Shown: positions 1 to 10,126 of the stretch, piece after piece
How the letters are laid out: the number at the start of each line of letters is the position of its first letter
How positions within the stretch are numbered: position 1 is the stretch's first letter
From: Pleurotus ostreatus/Saccharomyces cerevisiae fusant
Lineage: Eukaryota; Opisthokonta
Length of the DNA: 34,419 bases
Direction: 5' to 3'
Assembly (NCBI GenBank): GCA_024196135.1
Contig: JAMQCK010000242.1
Coordinates: 1-34,419, forward strand
Notes under the pieces: generated by a model
Told to the model about the DNA's origin: nothing
Database searches by the model: none
Seen by the model: only the letters and a program-made list of their open reading frames with translations
Program-made: the position numbers and the translations under genes

Positions 1-189
1 GCGGAAGGACCAAGCACAGGTTCTAGCGCATCTGAGGTCAAAAGACCAGGGTAACAGTTGCACTGCCAACGCACCGCGCCCATGAGGGAAGGGTCCAAGC
101 AGAGTCACAACATGTCACAGCGGAACCATCGTCACGGCCCGCTGATCCGGCGGAAGCATATAAGCGCCAGGCCCTTTTGCCAGAAACCA
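1..189. other. Left edge, no gene seen
   Basis: No supported gene. Short open frames exist but have no recognisable domain. This stretch does not obviously align to the tandem repeat that begins near 190, although strongly diverged repeat sequence cannot be excluded by eye. Confidence 0.4.
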
Positions 190-438
190 TGTCCGTCGAA
201 CACAAGCCCAACTGGCTGCCACGGCCCCTTGAGTGCGCCGGACGTGTCGCCTCTCTTGGTGGACGCTTGCAATCTTTCTCTTTGAGACGAGGTTGTACGC
301 GCTCCGCTGCGGATGTCGAATGAGGAACAGACGTGTCGTCGTTTTCAGGTCACGGTAGACAGGTCGTCACTGTCGCCGTTGCCCGGATTGTCGGGTGGGC
401 AATCCGGACAGCGTCGGCGAGACCTGTCAGCGTTTGGG

Positions 439-486
439 CTGACCGCGGGTGGACACAACATCGTGGTAAACGAAGCCCGCGGTCAG
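439..486. repeat. Hairpin in repeat copy 1
   Basis: Perfect 11-base inverted repeat: CTGACCGCGGG at 439-449 and CCCGCGGTCAG at 476-486, with a 26-base loop. The equivalent place in the other two copies also forms a stem (1068-1108 and 1692-1734). Confidence 0.7.
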
Positions 487-1691
487 TGGGCTTGTGTTCA
501 CCGCGGGCGCTTACGTGGTGCCGTAGAAGCTGCTCGCTCTTCTCATTGCCTAGGCGGTGGGACTGACAGTGGTGGAGGCGCTACGCTTGCGCTCGCAGCC
601 ACAATCCTGTGCTGCCAGTGATGTCTCCCGTCTTTGGGCGAGCGACGGAGGTGGTACATGTATTGTGGCGTCGGCGAAGTACGAGATTGCTCGGGAGAAT
701 GTCTTGGTAGCTGGTGCTCCTCTAGGACACCCAGCGAAAGGATAGGCTCTGCGAACGCTCCCTCGCGCTTCGTCGACACAGACGGCAATTTTTGGAACCC
801 CCCTGACAAGCTCAGGTTTTATCGTTCGTCGGACGCGAGCTCAACCGGCTGCCATGGTACATTGCGCTGGATGTGTTGCCTCTCTCGGTAGGCATTTGCG
901 GTTCTCTTCCCCGTGACGAGGCCGCTTGTGCTCTGCTGCGGCTGTCGTTTGAGGAACAGACGCGCGGCGTTGTTGACCAGACGGTAGACAGGTCGCCGCT
1001 GCCGCCGTTGCCTGGGTTGTCGGATAGACATACCTGCCAGCGGTGACGAGGCCTGCTTACGCTCGGGCTCACCGTGGGCTGATTGATTGGTACGTAGTCC
1101 GCGGCGGGTGGGCTCGCGTCTATTCCGAGCGCTTGCGCGGTGCCGTGGAGGCTGCTCACTTTGACATTCGCTTCGGCAGTGGCATTGGGAGTAGCGAAGG
1201 AGCTGCGCTCGCGCTCGCGGCCATGATCCTGTACCGCCAGTGATGACCCGTCCTTTGGCGCGCGTTGGAGGTGGTATATGGATCATGGCGTCGGCAAGGT
1301 ACGAGATCGCCTCGCGGGAGAAGATATCTTTGTAGCTGGTCCTCTCGCAGACGACCAGCGAATGGATGTATCCTGTAGAAGATTTCTCGCACTTTGTCGA
1401 CACAGACGGCATTTTTGGGAAACCGCCTGACAAGCTCGGGTATTATCGTTCGTCGGATGCGGGCTCAACTGGCTGCCATGGTCCCTTACGCTGGATGTGT
1501 TGCCTCTCTTGGCAGATGCTTGCAGTCCTTGATCTTCAGACAAGGTTGCGGGGCTCTGCTGCGGATGTCGTTTGAGGAACAGGCGCGCGGCGAATGTAGA
1601 CCAACAGGTAGGCAGGACATCGCTGTCGCCGTTGCCTGGGTTGTCGGGTAGACATACCGGCCAGCGGCGATGAGGCCTGCCAGCGCTCGGG

Positions 1692-1734
1692 CTCACCGTG
1701 GGCTATCATCTCAGTGAATGTAGCCCGCGGTGAG
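1692..1734. repeat. Hairpin in repeat copy 3
   Basis: A 14-base stem, CTCACCGTGGGCTA at 1692-1705 with TAGCCCGCGGTGAG at 1721-1734, has one G-T wobble and a 15-base loop. Relative to copy 1 the third stem pair is changed from G-C to C-G, so pairing is kept. Copy 2 (1068-1080 with 1096-1108) keeps nine Watson-Crick pairs and three wobbles, with one mismatch. Confidence 0.7.
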
Positions 1735-1980
1735 TGAGCTCGTGTTCATTGCGAGCGCTTGCGCTCGCAGCCACAATTCTGTGCCGCCAGTGATGCTTCC
1801 CGCCTTCTGGCGCGCGGCGGAGGTGGCATACGATTTGTGGCATCGACGAAGTGCGAAATCGCTCGTGAAGATATCTTGGTAGCTTGTCTTCCTCGCGGGA
1901 AGACTTGCGAAAGGATTATTTTGCCGACGCTTTCTCTCGCTTCGTCGACAGACGGCAAATGTTTGGAACCCTCTTCCTCC

Positions 1981-2402
1981 TTCGGAGGTATCTTTACATT
2001 TGAGACCATCAGCGTCGGATGAAAGTAATTAATGCGGGAATAGCTGACATCTGCATTCAAGCCTCTCCTCTAGGTGAGGATCAATGGTATGTTGGCTCTG
2101 ACGAATTTGTACCAGGGAATCGCTCGTCGACGCGCGACGGCGTGCTGGGTCGCAGTGCCTGCTGCCTCTGGACTCGGCGTCGTCAAAAGAAACATATATC
2201 TTGGAGCGGTGGCGAAGTCTCCAGGTAGTGAGGCCAATATCAATTTTGCTTGTATCCTAAGGACCCCATCATCGTATAAGGCGGTGGCGGATAAAACGTT
2301 CACGGAGGCGTTGGCATGATGTCTATCCAGTATCTATTCGTGTCTCGATGTTCAGAATATAAGAGAGGTGACGATGCTCGGGACCTCTGAGAGTCCGGCC
2401 CT
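1981..2402. other. Intergenic, downstream of MFS gene
   Basis: No gene supported. This contains the 3' flank of the minus-strand MFS gene. Short frames on both strands have no recognisable motifs. Confidence 0.5.
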
Positions 2403-4866
2403 TCAGATGATCTTTCCCTCCGCTGCCTGCTGCTCCAAGACCATGCGCGAGAACTTGCTGATTCTGCGCAGCTTCGAGCCCCAGAAAAGCAGGACCTACA
2501 CGGCACGTCAGATTTATGGATGGGCTGGGGCTAAGAAGATCGTACAAAGGGAATGGGCATCAAGACAATTGCGACGAGCGCGAACAGCGTGTTTCCCCAC
2601 TGGTACCCGAGGGCGTCGAACATCTGCACGGTGAAGAGCGGGAAGGCCACGCCCATCATATTCCCTGAGATGATTGATAAGTAATTGCTGAAAAGCCCGG
2701 GAGATGAGGACGTACGCGCGAGACTCTGCCCAGCGAGCGCGGACGACGCAAAGGGGCCGTAGCAGTCGGCGAGGTACGAGAAGACACCGTTGTAAATGAC
2801 GAAGATGGAGATCGTGAACAGCTGTAAGTTCGACTCAGCATAAGTGTCTAACAGTGCAGTTCCTTCCCAACGTACCACGATGCCGATCGCCTGCGCAACC
2901 CAAGTGACCGAGGGGTAAGAGACCCAGGCGTAGATGAACATGGAGATCGGTAGGAGGATCCCCGCTCCGCAAGCGCAATATAGACGCGCATCGGCGCCGC
3001 GAACGGGATAATTCTTCCTGTGTACAGCAGTTAGAAAACGCTACAAGTTTGCAACGCCCGACGAGTACGTACTGGTATAGTTTCTCCTGGTACAAGTTGA
3101 TCGTCCACCCGATGACGGCGCCGATGAAGATAGTGACGAAGACGGTTCCAATCTGGCCGATGTTGAAGCCGTGGACATCTCTGAATATGCCGGGGATGGA
3201 CCTATAGGACGGAAAGTGAGCTGGAGAACGCCAGACGCTTTGGCCAAAACGCACTCGATCATGCAATACAGAATACCCCAGGCAAAGCCAACCCATGCCT
3301 GTCGAGATTTGTATTAACATTGAAAAGGGACTCGGAAGTTTGGGCGTCGCACACTAAAGGCCATGACGATCGGCTCGGTGACCAGGAGATCTGCAGAATG
3401 ACTTGAGTAAAGGTTGCTTCGCAGAATTGATCATGGTACCTACAGATTGGGCGCGTGCTGGAGATGTAGATGAGTTGACGAAGACTTGCCCGCTCGTCTT
3501 CGATACGTGCGCGGTAGCGCTTGTCCTTGCTCTCCTGGCGCAGCTTCCTGGCCAAGCGCGTGAGGAGGACAGGGCTGCGGGTCTCGGACATGACGAAGGG
3601 GAGGATACAGATGTAGGCGCCAGAGATACTACGCTCGAGTTCAACGACCAGGTAACAGACAAAAGAGCACGACGCACATCATCGAGATCCATTGAATCCA
3701 CCGCCATCCCAGATCCGGGTTCATCTCGACCCAACCAGCGGCTACGGGCCCGAGGCCAGTCGCACCAATGGAGGTGACGGAGAACAGCGCCATAGGGATC
3801 CCGCGCCTGTTGCAAGGGTTAGACTGCAAAGGAGAGCTTCTACAGAGTTTGGCGACTTACTCAGACGCAGACCAGATGTCGGCGATGGTTCCACCGACCA
3901 TCGTCTGCAAAAACGTGAGTAAGATAGATTACAGAATGTGAGGGTGCTCACCGAGCCCGTCGACCCCGCCGCTCCCTGAATCAGACGGCCTATGAGCACC
4001 GTTTCTATATTCTTTGCGCTGCAAGGGCGGTAAGTAATAAAGCGAGGTCTCGCTGGCGCAGCGCACTGACAGAGCGATCATCAAGTGCATGAGGACGTAG
4101 ATGACTCCACTGCAGAGGTATAGCGGCCGCCTCCCGAACTCCTCGCTGAAGGACGACGTAATGAGCGGCGTGATGCCGAATCCGACAGCGTATAAGCTGA
4201 GACCAGCGGTGGCTTGAAGCTGCGTCGCCTTGAGGTCGCGCAACATGCTCTCGAAGCCCATGTTGTAGGTCCCGGCGTTCGACGCTGCGGTACAGATAAG
4301 CACACAATTATTCGGCAAAGTGTCATGCCCACCAGCTAGCAAGGTGAAGAAGGCCGCGGTGACGGTGATGAGCCACTTCTTCTTCCTGAAATCTGGATTA
4401 GCGCCGCATTGCTTGGCGCCTGGTCATTAAATACCTCGAGTAGTTGGCAGGATTACGAGGGTCGCCCTCCTCCCAGTCCACCTGGTACATCGTCAATCGA
4501 TGCGGAGGACGGTGAGATAGTTCGACTCACGTACAACGGCTCCTCGAAACCTTCAAGATCCTTGTCGCCGCCAAGTGTAGCGCTGGCGGCAGACTGCCGA
4601 GTCTGGGTGTCAGGGTCTGGGGAGTAGGGACCGTGGTGATGATGGTGGTCGGGCGTATTATGATGATGGTGAGGATGGCTAATGTGAGTCGTGAGGTCAA
4701 GCTCAGACGCATGCGGCCGCGAGGAGAGATCGAAGCGAGGGTCGATGGTCTCGTGAATATCCTCAACGGACTTCACTGCCAGACCCTCCTCATTCGCCGC
4801 CGGTCGCTGCACCTCGGCCTCCTTCACGTCGGCGTGCGTCTTCGCATCTTTACGTTCGTGCGGCAT
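2403..4866 (-). CDS. MFS drug/polyamine exporter, DHA1-like, with His-rich N-terminus
   Basis: Twelve-helix major facilitator transporter of the proton-antiport DHA1 type, expected in the plasma membrane; substrate unknown. I place the start at the ATG at 4866 and the TGA at 2403, with about 14 exons and roughly 600 residues. The cytosolic N-tail is about 112 residues and carries a histidine run at residues 64-78. Next come the pre-helix segment VDWEEGDPRNPANYS, then RKKKWLIT leading into helix 1, the helix 2-3 loop motif EEFGRRPLYL, the helix 4 stretch LIGRLIQGAAGS, and GGTIADIWSASERG of the helix 5 region. The central loop has the family pattern SETRSPVLLTR followed by a basic amphipathic stretch. 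C-terminal helices are in 2600-2940. Apparent frame breaks are all explained by GT-AG introns of about 45-60 bases. The next gene upstream on the same strand (stop at 5236) is separate. Confidence 0.9.
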
Positions 4867-5235
4867 GCTGCTAGACGTGGAAGGGATTCGGGGGGAAAGG
4901 GGCTGCGCAAGGCGCCCTACCCTCGCTCGCTCTGCATATATACCTCGATCGCTTCTCCCAGGCGCCTCCGAGTCCGAGACGCCAGGCGTGTAAACAACAT
5001 GGTGCCACTGAACAACCTTGGAGGCTGCTCGTTGTCCGTTCGAGATCGGACACGGGCAGTCTTTCCAGGCAAGCTCGGATTCCCACGGTTCGAAAAGCCC
5101 TGGTCTCGTAAACTCATCTCGTAAGGAAAGAAAAGAAAGATAGTACACAGGCCTCAGTCGCTACTGCTTTCATTTGAATTTCTTCTTCAAACCCTGCGCC
5201 TCCTCGGCGTGGTCGGTCTCGAGCCCAGGCAGTCG
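4867..5235. promoter_or_regulatory. Promoter/5' UTR of the MFS gene
   Basis: These 369 bases lie between the MFS start and the stop of the next same-strand gene. The MFS frame happens to stay open upstream to 5148, but the sequence there lacks family similarity, and the ATG at 4866 opens the typical charged N-tail. No clear TATA or CCAAT element was pinned down. Confidence 0.4.
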
Positions 5236-7585
5236 TCACTCATCGGGGAGTCTGTCCTTATTTCGATAAGTCACGAAGGGGATCTTAGAGAGATGCTCAC
5301 CCGGACGCTCGTATGCATTCATATCTATCGCCGCCAGAGACGGAGTGGCACCCCTAATTGACGTCGAGACCCTGCTCTTGACCTTCTTGGAAGGAGATCC
5401 CGCCAATATGGCCGCCGAGGGGCGTGAGCGGGCGGCCGCCGGAGTCTTACTCTTCGCGGGCGTTATGAGAGATTCTTCGCGAGCTCTGGCCTGCCTCGCA
5501 GCATATACAGATAACGGTACATCATCGTCGTCCTCTTCGCTGGAAATGACGAGGGGCTCGGCTTGAACCTTGACTGGAGTAGCGGGAATAGCCTTGTCAT
5601 CAATGCAGGATTGTGGTAGTGACGAGGGACGGATCGAAGTACGACGCTTCTTGGGCGTGCGTGGCATGTCGTCTTCGTCCTCGTCGCTGGAGTTGACGAT
5701 CAGTCTCTTCTTCGGGGTTCGTTGCGACCTCTTAAATGTGGACTCCCTATAGCCAAGTGCGCGGGTACTACGCCTAGGAGTTTGGGGCTGAAGATGAGCA
5801 TCCGTGTCCGACTGGACATCGGAATTCGCATCATTTGCAATAGGCGCCTTCGAAGGGGAAGCTGTTCCGTGCGTCTTCATAGAGAGCCTTTTGGCGATTG
5901 TCGCGCGCGGCGGAGGTCCCAGAGGAAGATTGTCTGAAGACTTCTTGTAAGAGACCAAACGACACAGATAGGTAGAAGCCTTACCATCGGTGTCACTGTC
6001 TGCTTCATCGCCATTATTCTCGACGCGACGGTGGAGGCGTTTCGGCGTCGAAGGCCCTGTGAAGTAGCAGCTAAGCTAGGCACTCGTTGTCCACTGTCAA
6101 ACAGCGAGCTCACCCGAAGCGCCAAAGACATCATCGAACGGAGAAGCGAGGTGGGCGTGCTCTGCCGCGTCAGAGCGGGAAGATCGCCTTTCTGGCTTCC
6201 GCGGGACCCCATCATCGTCATCACTCGTGTCGGAGGTCATAATCTGGAGAACAGGTGAGTATAGGCGTAGTGGACGCGGGGATACGCTCACAATCAGACG
6301 ACTGGCCACCCGCTTGGGTGGGCGTGGAGTCTGTGGTGCATGACTTCGCTTGTGTTGCTCTAGTTCAGTGTCGGAGTCAGAGTCTGTGATCTCCAAGACC
6401 TCGGCGGCGGGTCGGGCTGCCTTCGGAGGGAATATGAGTTCTGGAAGGGTTATAAGCTACGCATCAGCAAGGCTGAACGTGCAAGTACCTATAGAGGGAC
6501 TGCGGGCCGACGTAGCGCGACCGCGGCGTAAACGGCGGAGTTTATAATCTAATCAGCAGTGTTATGAGAGAAGTCTAAACTTTGAGCACCGCATAACGTA
6601 CCTGACGCATCCGAAAGTTCGGTATCATCAAGGTAGCCATTTCTTTCCATACTTGATACTTCAGTCTCCTCGTCTTCCCCACCCGCGCTTGAGTTCTCCT
6701 GGAAAGCGCAATCAGGAGGGACATACTTGAGAAGAGGTGCGTCCACGTTACCGACCTCGTGACTGGACCCCTCGACTTCCTCGTCCTCATCTTCATCTTC
6801 ATCCTCATTCGAGGTGTCCCGAATGTCAGAGGATCCCAACATGGACTCAGAGTCTGATACAACGAAACCATCCTTCTCGTATTGTCCTGGATGGCATCAT
6901 ACATGAGTCACGTCTGCTCGGTGAAGATCCTTCAAAGAAGGCGCTGACCTGGATTGAAACCCCATTCCTCGGACTCGCTCAGAAGCTCGCCAACATTTCT
7001 ATGAACACCATAGTTCCTGAAGGAGCGAAGCTTTGCACGGACAGCCTCCTCGAAAATAGGATACTGGCGACTCGATATCAGTCACTGGACGGAACAGACG
7101 CTGAATCCAGTGACGCACCATATTGCAGTATCGATGTTGGCTAATCCACAGCACGTCCTTCTTGTAGCACGAAAGAAGCTTCTTGCCGTACAGCTTGTTG
7201 CTCTCCTTCACGAAGGGGATCTGAAAGTCGTTGTACCTGTCCGCTACGAGCCCGCGCAACCCTTGCAGGTATCTATTGGCTGCAGCGCCATAGTGTTGTT
7301 TCCCCTATTGCACAAAGGTCTTATTCAATCCTGGCTCCAGTCTTGACGTTGCGGATTCAGACGCCTCACCGGATTCAGAGCATACACATCCCTAATCCAC
7401 AACAACATGCACTCGGGAAGCTCGTTGTAGGGTTTCCCGGCGTGTACAGAGTCGCTTGACGACGGCTCATAGCGCATGCCGCCACCATCAGGACCGGTAT
7501 ACCATGATAATTCGGGGTCGGCTTCTACTTCGTCGAGTGTAAGAACAATGGGCGCGCGCCCGTCTTCCCACCGTGCCCTCGGCAT
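5236..7585 (-). CDS. Unrecognised protein with long disordered SD/E- and TPKKR-rich tail
   Basis: I do not recognise this family. The model is about nine exons and about 650 residues, from the first in-frame ATG at 7585 (MPRARWEDGR...) to TGA at 5236. Residues 1-175 look folded, with hydrophobic and aromatic segments such as PECMLLWIRDVYALNP, FQIPFVKESNKLYGKKLLSC and FEEAVRAKLRSFRNYGVHRN. From about residue 175 the protein is low-complexity: acidic clusters (EDEDEDEDEE, SSDEDEDD, SSEEDDDD) alternate with basic patches (TPKKR twice, PRRSTR, SPSKK). These resemble nuclear localisation signals and CK2-type sites. A short ordered C-terminus ends in IPFVTYRNKDRLPDE. A nuclear or chromatin-linked role is only a guess from composition. 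Introns such as 55 bases after HRYCNM restore the frame. The true start could lie in an upstream exon. Confidence 0.7.
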
Positions 7586-8073
7586 CAATGCGACAAGTGG
7601 ACAAAAGGAGAGAAGCGCCGGCGAATTCCGGAGCGCGATCAACTCGTGGCGACACAATCACGTGCCCAAGTTGAACTTTCGGGCCAGCCCCGTCCCCTGG
7701 TATTGGTGACGAAAAGCTCAAAGGCTAATCTACAGTCTGCGCCAAAGCGGTTGAGTTGGGAAAAAATCCTCAAACTTCGCAGTCAGGAGAGCGTGGCATA
7801 GCAAAATGCCAACTTGATCGTCAGTAACCCGCCATATCCTTTAGGGTGCAGTGGCGCAATTATCAGGCAGAACAACGAGGACACTGACTATTGTGGTCTA
7901 TGATAAGTAATACATATGTGCATCTCCTGTCCATGCGAAAAGCTTTACGATACAGTCCGTCCTCCCCCACAATGCGCTCGGTAATGAGAGCGCCCTTCCT
8001 GCATCTCCTCTCCCTCGCCGCCCATTCACCTTCCACCCACGGCCTCCCTCACTGCCACGACACACCATCCCGC
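7586..8073. other. Intergenic between orphan gene and TFIIE beta
   Basis: About 490 bases upstream of the orphan gene and downstream of TFIIE beta, both on the minus strand. The frame of the orphan gene stays open upstream for a short distance without an ATG, so a missed upstream exon is possible. No RNA gene seen. Confidence 0.4.
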
Positions 8074-9274
8074 CTACTGCCCCGGCACATAATCCCGACT
8101 CAAGTCGATCTCCCCCTTCAGATGCGTGTTCGTGATCTTCGCCTGCCTCTGCCTCTGCCGCGGCTTCTTCTGGCCCTTCTTGCCTTTCGCGACTGGCGGG
8201 GGCAGCGCTTCGGAGGAGACGGGTTTCATTTCTGCGGCGACGAGTTGGCGGATCATGTCGACCTCGTCGGGCGCTTTGAGTTCGGCCCACATGTCGCGGA
8301 ATTCTGCGAGGGATGATGGAGAGTGGCGCAGTGTAGGGAGAAGACGGGAGAAGGGCAAAAGGGAGGGGTTGAGAAAGGTGAAGGGACAACCGATGAAGAT
8401 GGGACAGGAGTGAGATAGATTGACAGAGGAGGGGATAGGCCATGATGAGGCAAATGGGATACATCGTTCAGCATCCGTGTATGACAGTGGATTCAGACTG
8501 TCCACGCACCTTTCTCGATATCGAACGCGTCGTCGGGCTCGTTCTCCTCGCTCATCTCATTCCAAAAGACAGTCTTCATCTGACCATCTTTGGCAGTGCG
8601 CAGAACGTAGACCTTGCCCTCCTTCTCGAGCTCCTCGATGTGCGTAGGCGCCTCCTTCCACGCATCCTTCAACGTGCGGATGGAGATGCCGGCGCTTTTG
8701 TTGATTGTATATCGCTTGATCTCAGTTAAGAGTTGTTCACGATTGCGCACCGCAAAGTCGTGCTGTCGGCACAAACATCTCGGTAAGCCACTCTTCCTCA
8801 CACAAATTCAGCACCTCCACGCACCTTGTACTCGTACAGCCCCGTCTTCTGGTCCCACTTGACCTTCTCATGATTCCTGAACTTCTCCAGAAGCACTTGG
8901 TCCGTGTCCAGCGCCGTGCTCGTCGAAATCGCGATGTCCTGCAGTCGATTCGGGCCGTAGTGCTCCTTCAAGTACTGCAACGCGTAGATGAGCTGCGTAT
9001 TGATGTTCTGCCCCGAGCCCGTGTCCTTGGGCTGCGAGTACGGCTGGTCCGGCTTCGCCTTCGCCGCCTTCTTCTTCGCGCCAGGCGCACCGCCGGGTGT
9101 GCCATTGGTGTCGGCGGCAGGCGCCTTCGCCTTCGCGCCGCCTTTTGATGACGACGCGCCGCCCTTCGCGGGCGCCGCGCTGGCCAAAGGGGGCGGCTGC
9201 GAGTGCCAGGACGTGTAGTCCGTGCGGTGCAGCGACTGCTTGAACGCGGCGGCGTCCGCGGCCAGCTTCGACAT
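8074..9274 (-). CDS. TFA2: Transcription initiation factor IIE subunit beta (TFIIE beta)
   Basis: Small subunit of the general transcription factor TFIIE, which helps recruit TFIIH to RNA polymerase II promoters. Three exons give about 309 residues from ATG at 9274 to TAG at 8074. An N-terminal Ala/Lys/Gly-rich linker (residues ~30-85) precedes the first winged-helix domain (INTQLIYALQYLKEH ... LLEKFRNHEKVKWD ... TGLYEYK). Exon 2 continues directly with HDFAVRNREQLL and the second winged helix (TIKDAW-like segment TLKDAWKEAP, then LEKEGKVYVLRTAKDGQ). Exon 3 starts EFRDMWAELKAPDEVDM and ends in a basic tail KGKKGQKKPRQRQRQ followed by THLKGEIDLSRDY, as in the family. Intron 2 is about 200 bases, several times longer than most introns here. 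It shares a very short divergent upstream region with the flavin-reductase-like gene. Confidence 0.92.
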
Positions 9275-9352
9275 CGCGGGAGGGGACAAGGAGCGGTGGC
9301 GCCGGGCCGCGCGCAGGAAGACCAATTATGGCCGGGCGCACGCGTCCCGATC
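9275..9352. promoter_or_regulatory. 78-bp divergent promoter region (TFIIE beta / flavin-reductase-like)
   Basis: The start codons of two opposite-strand genes are only 78 bases apart, so this very GC-rich segment must hold both 5' UTRs and shared promoter sequence, unless start sites overlap. A CCAAT box occurs at 9322-9326, about 27 bases before the plus-strand ATG. No TATA box is seen. Confidence 0.6.
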
Positions 9353-10126
9353 ATGTCTCTTGCGCGCCCCCGCCATCGCGCCGCGGCCCCCTCCCCCGCG
9401 CGGCACCTCAGCGCGAGCGCGGCGCGCCATGGCGAGCTGCAGGCGCGCATCCGCGGCCTCATGCGCGACACCGCGCAGCCCGTCGCCGTCGTCACCGCCA
9501 TCATGCCCCCGGGCTCCTCGTCCTCGTCCGCGTCCTCTGCCTCCACGTCCGTCCTCCCCGTCTACCACGGCGCCACGCTGTCCTCGTTCACCTCCATCGC
9601 GATGGACCCGCACCCGCTCATTGCCTTTGCGCTCCGCCTGCCCTCGCGCATGTCGACCGCGCTCAAGGCCGCGAGCAAGGACTGGGACGCCGGCGGCGCG
9701 CACATGGTCGTGAACCTGCTCTCCGCGGCGCAGCAGTCGCTCGCGCGCAAGTTCGCGAGACCCGACCTGTACCACGACCCCTTCGGCTCGACGCACTTCC
9801 GCCTGAACGCGGACGGGATCCCCATACTGGACGGCTCGCTCGGCGCGCTTACTTGCCGGCTCGTCTCCGCTGCGGTGCCGCTGTATGACAGGGCGTACTT
9901 GAAGGCGCTGGGTGTGGAAGAGCTGCCAGAGGCGGTGATCCCGAAGCTGCAGAGCGGGGGAGTGATCTCGGAGCTCTTCGTGGCTGAGGTCCTGAGGGTG
10001 GAAGAATCTACGGCGTTGTACGAGGGTCAGGACGACTTGCAGTCGCTTCCGCTGCTGTACCATCGACAAGCGTTCACGACAATATTGCCACCACCGACAC
10101 CTCTGAACCCACCGGACGAGGACTGA
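9353..10126 (+). CDS. Flavin-reductase-like FMN-binding protein, probably mitochondrial
   Basis: Single-exon gene of 257 residues in the flavin reductase-like (FMN-binding split barrel) family. Members bind FMN and use NAD(P)H or partner oxidoreductases; the physiological substrate of fungal members is not established. The N-terminus (MSLARPRHRAAAPSPARHLS) is rich in Arg, Ala and Ser without acidic residues, typical of a mitochondrial presequence. The core starts at LMRDTAQPVAVVTAIMP, then YHGATLSSFTSIAMDPHPLIAF and LRLPSRMSTAL, the pattern of the FMN-binding fold. It continues with GIPILDGSLGALTCRLVSA of the barrel. The C-terminal part (LSEE-like tail with ALYEGQDDLQSLPLLYHRQAF) matches the usual ending. 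The start at 9353 is the in-frame ATG directly before the presequence. It is divergent from TFIIE beta. Confidence 0.85.
   Translation: MSLARPRHRAAAPSPARHLSASAARHGELQARIRGLMRDTAQPVAVVTAIMPPGSSSSSASSASTSVLPVYHGATLSSFTSIAMDPHPLIAFALRLPSRMSTALKAASKDWDAGGAHMVVNLLSAAQQSLARKFARPDLYHDPFGSTHFRLNADGIPILDGSLGALTCRLVSAAVPLYDRAYLKALGVEELPEAVIPKLQSGGVISELFVAEVLRVEESTALYEGQDDLQSLPLLYHRQAFTTILPPPTPLNPPDED

Larger units (their letters stand above)
190..1980. repeat. Degenerate tandem repeat array, unit about 620-630 bp
   Basis: Three successive blocks align to each other. One anchor (GGCTGCC, in the segment ending in GTGTTGCC or its variants) occurs at 214, 847 and 1471, giving spacings of 633 and 624. A second anchor (CCAGTGATG) falls at 615, 1237 and 1787, giving 622 and 550; the third copy lacks about 70 bases just before it. 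A further partial copy of the CTTCGTCGACA-GACGGCA segment at about 1939-1970 ends the array. Copies differ by many substitutions, so the array is old. Open frames on both strands are probably by-products of GC richness. No transposase, terminal repeats or known satellite is recognised. Confidence 0.85.

Noticed and set aside
819..1433. 204-codon open frame on the minus strand inside the tandem array
   Set aside because: It crosses a repeat boundary, has no recognisable domain, and the same stretch of other copies is not open. It is a by-product of GC-rich sequence.
2403..4866. Many apparent frameshifts in the MFS gene suggested a pseudogene
   Set aside because: Every break is resolved by a GT-AG intron of about 45-60 bases that restores the family sequence, for example a 49-base intron joining WISM to IISGAYI.
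5085..5105. GGTTCGA-like string as a tRNA B box
   Set aside because: No matching A box, acceptor stem or anticodon arm could be found around it.
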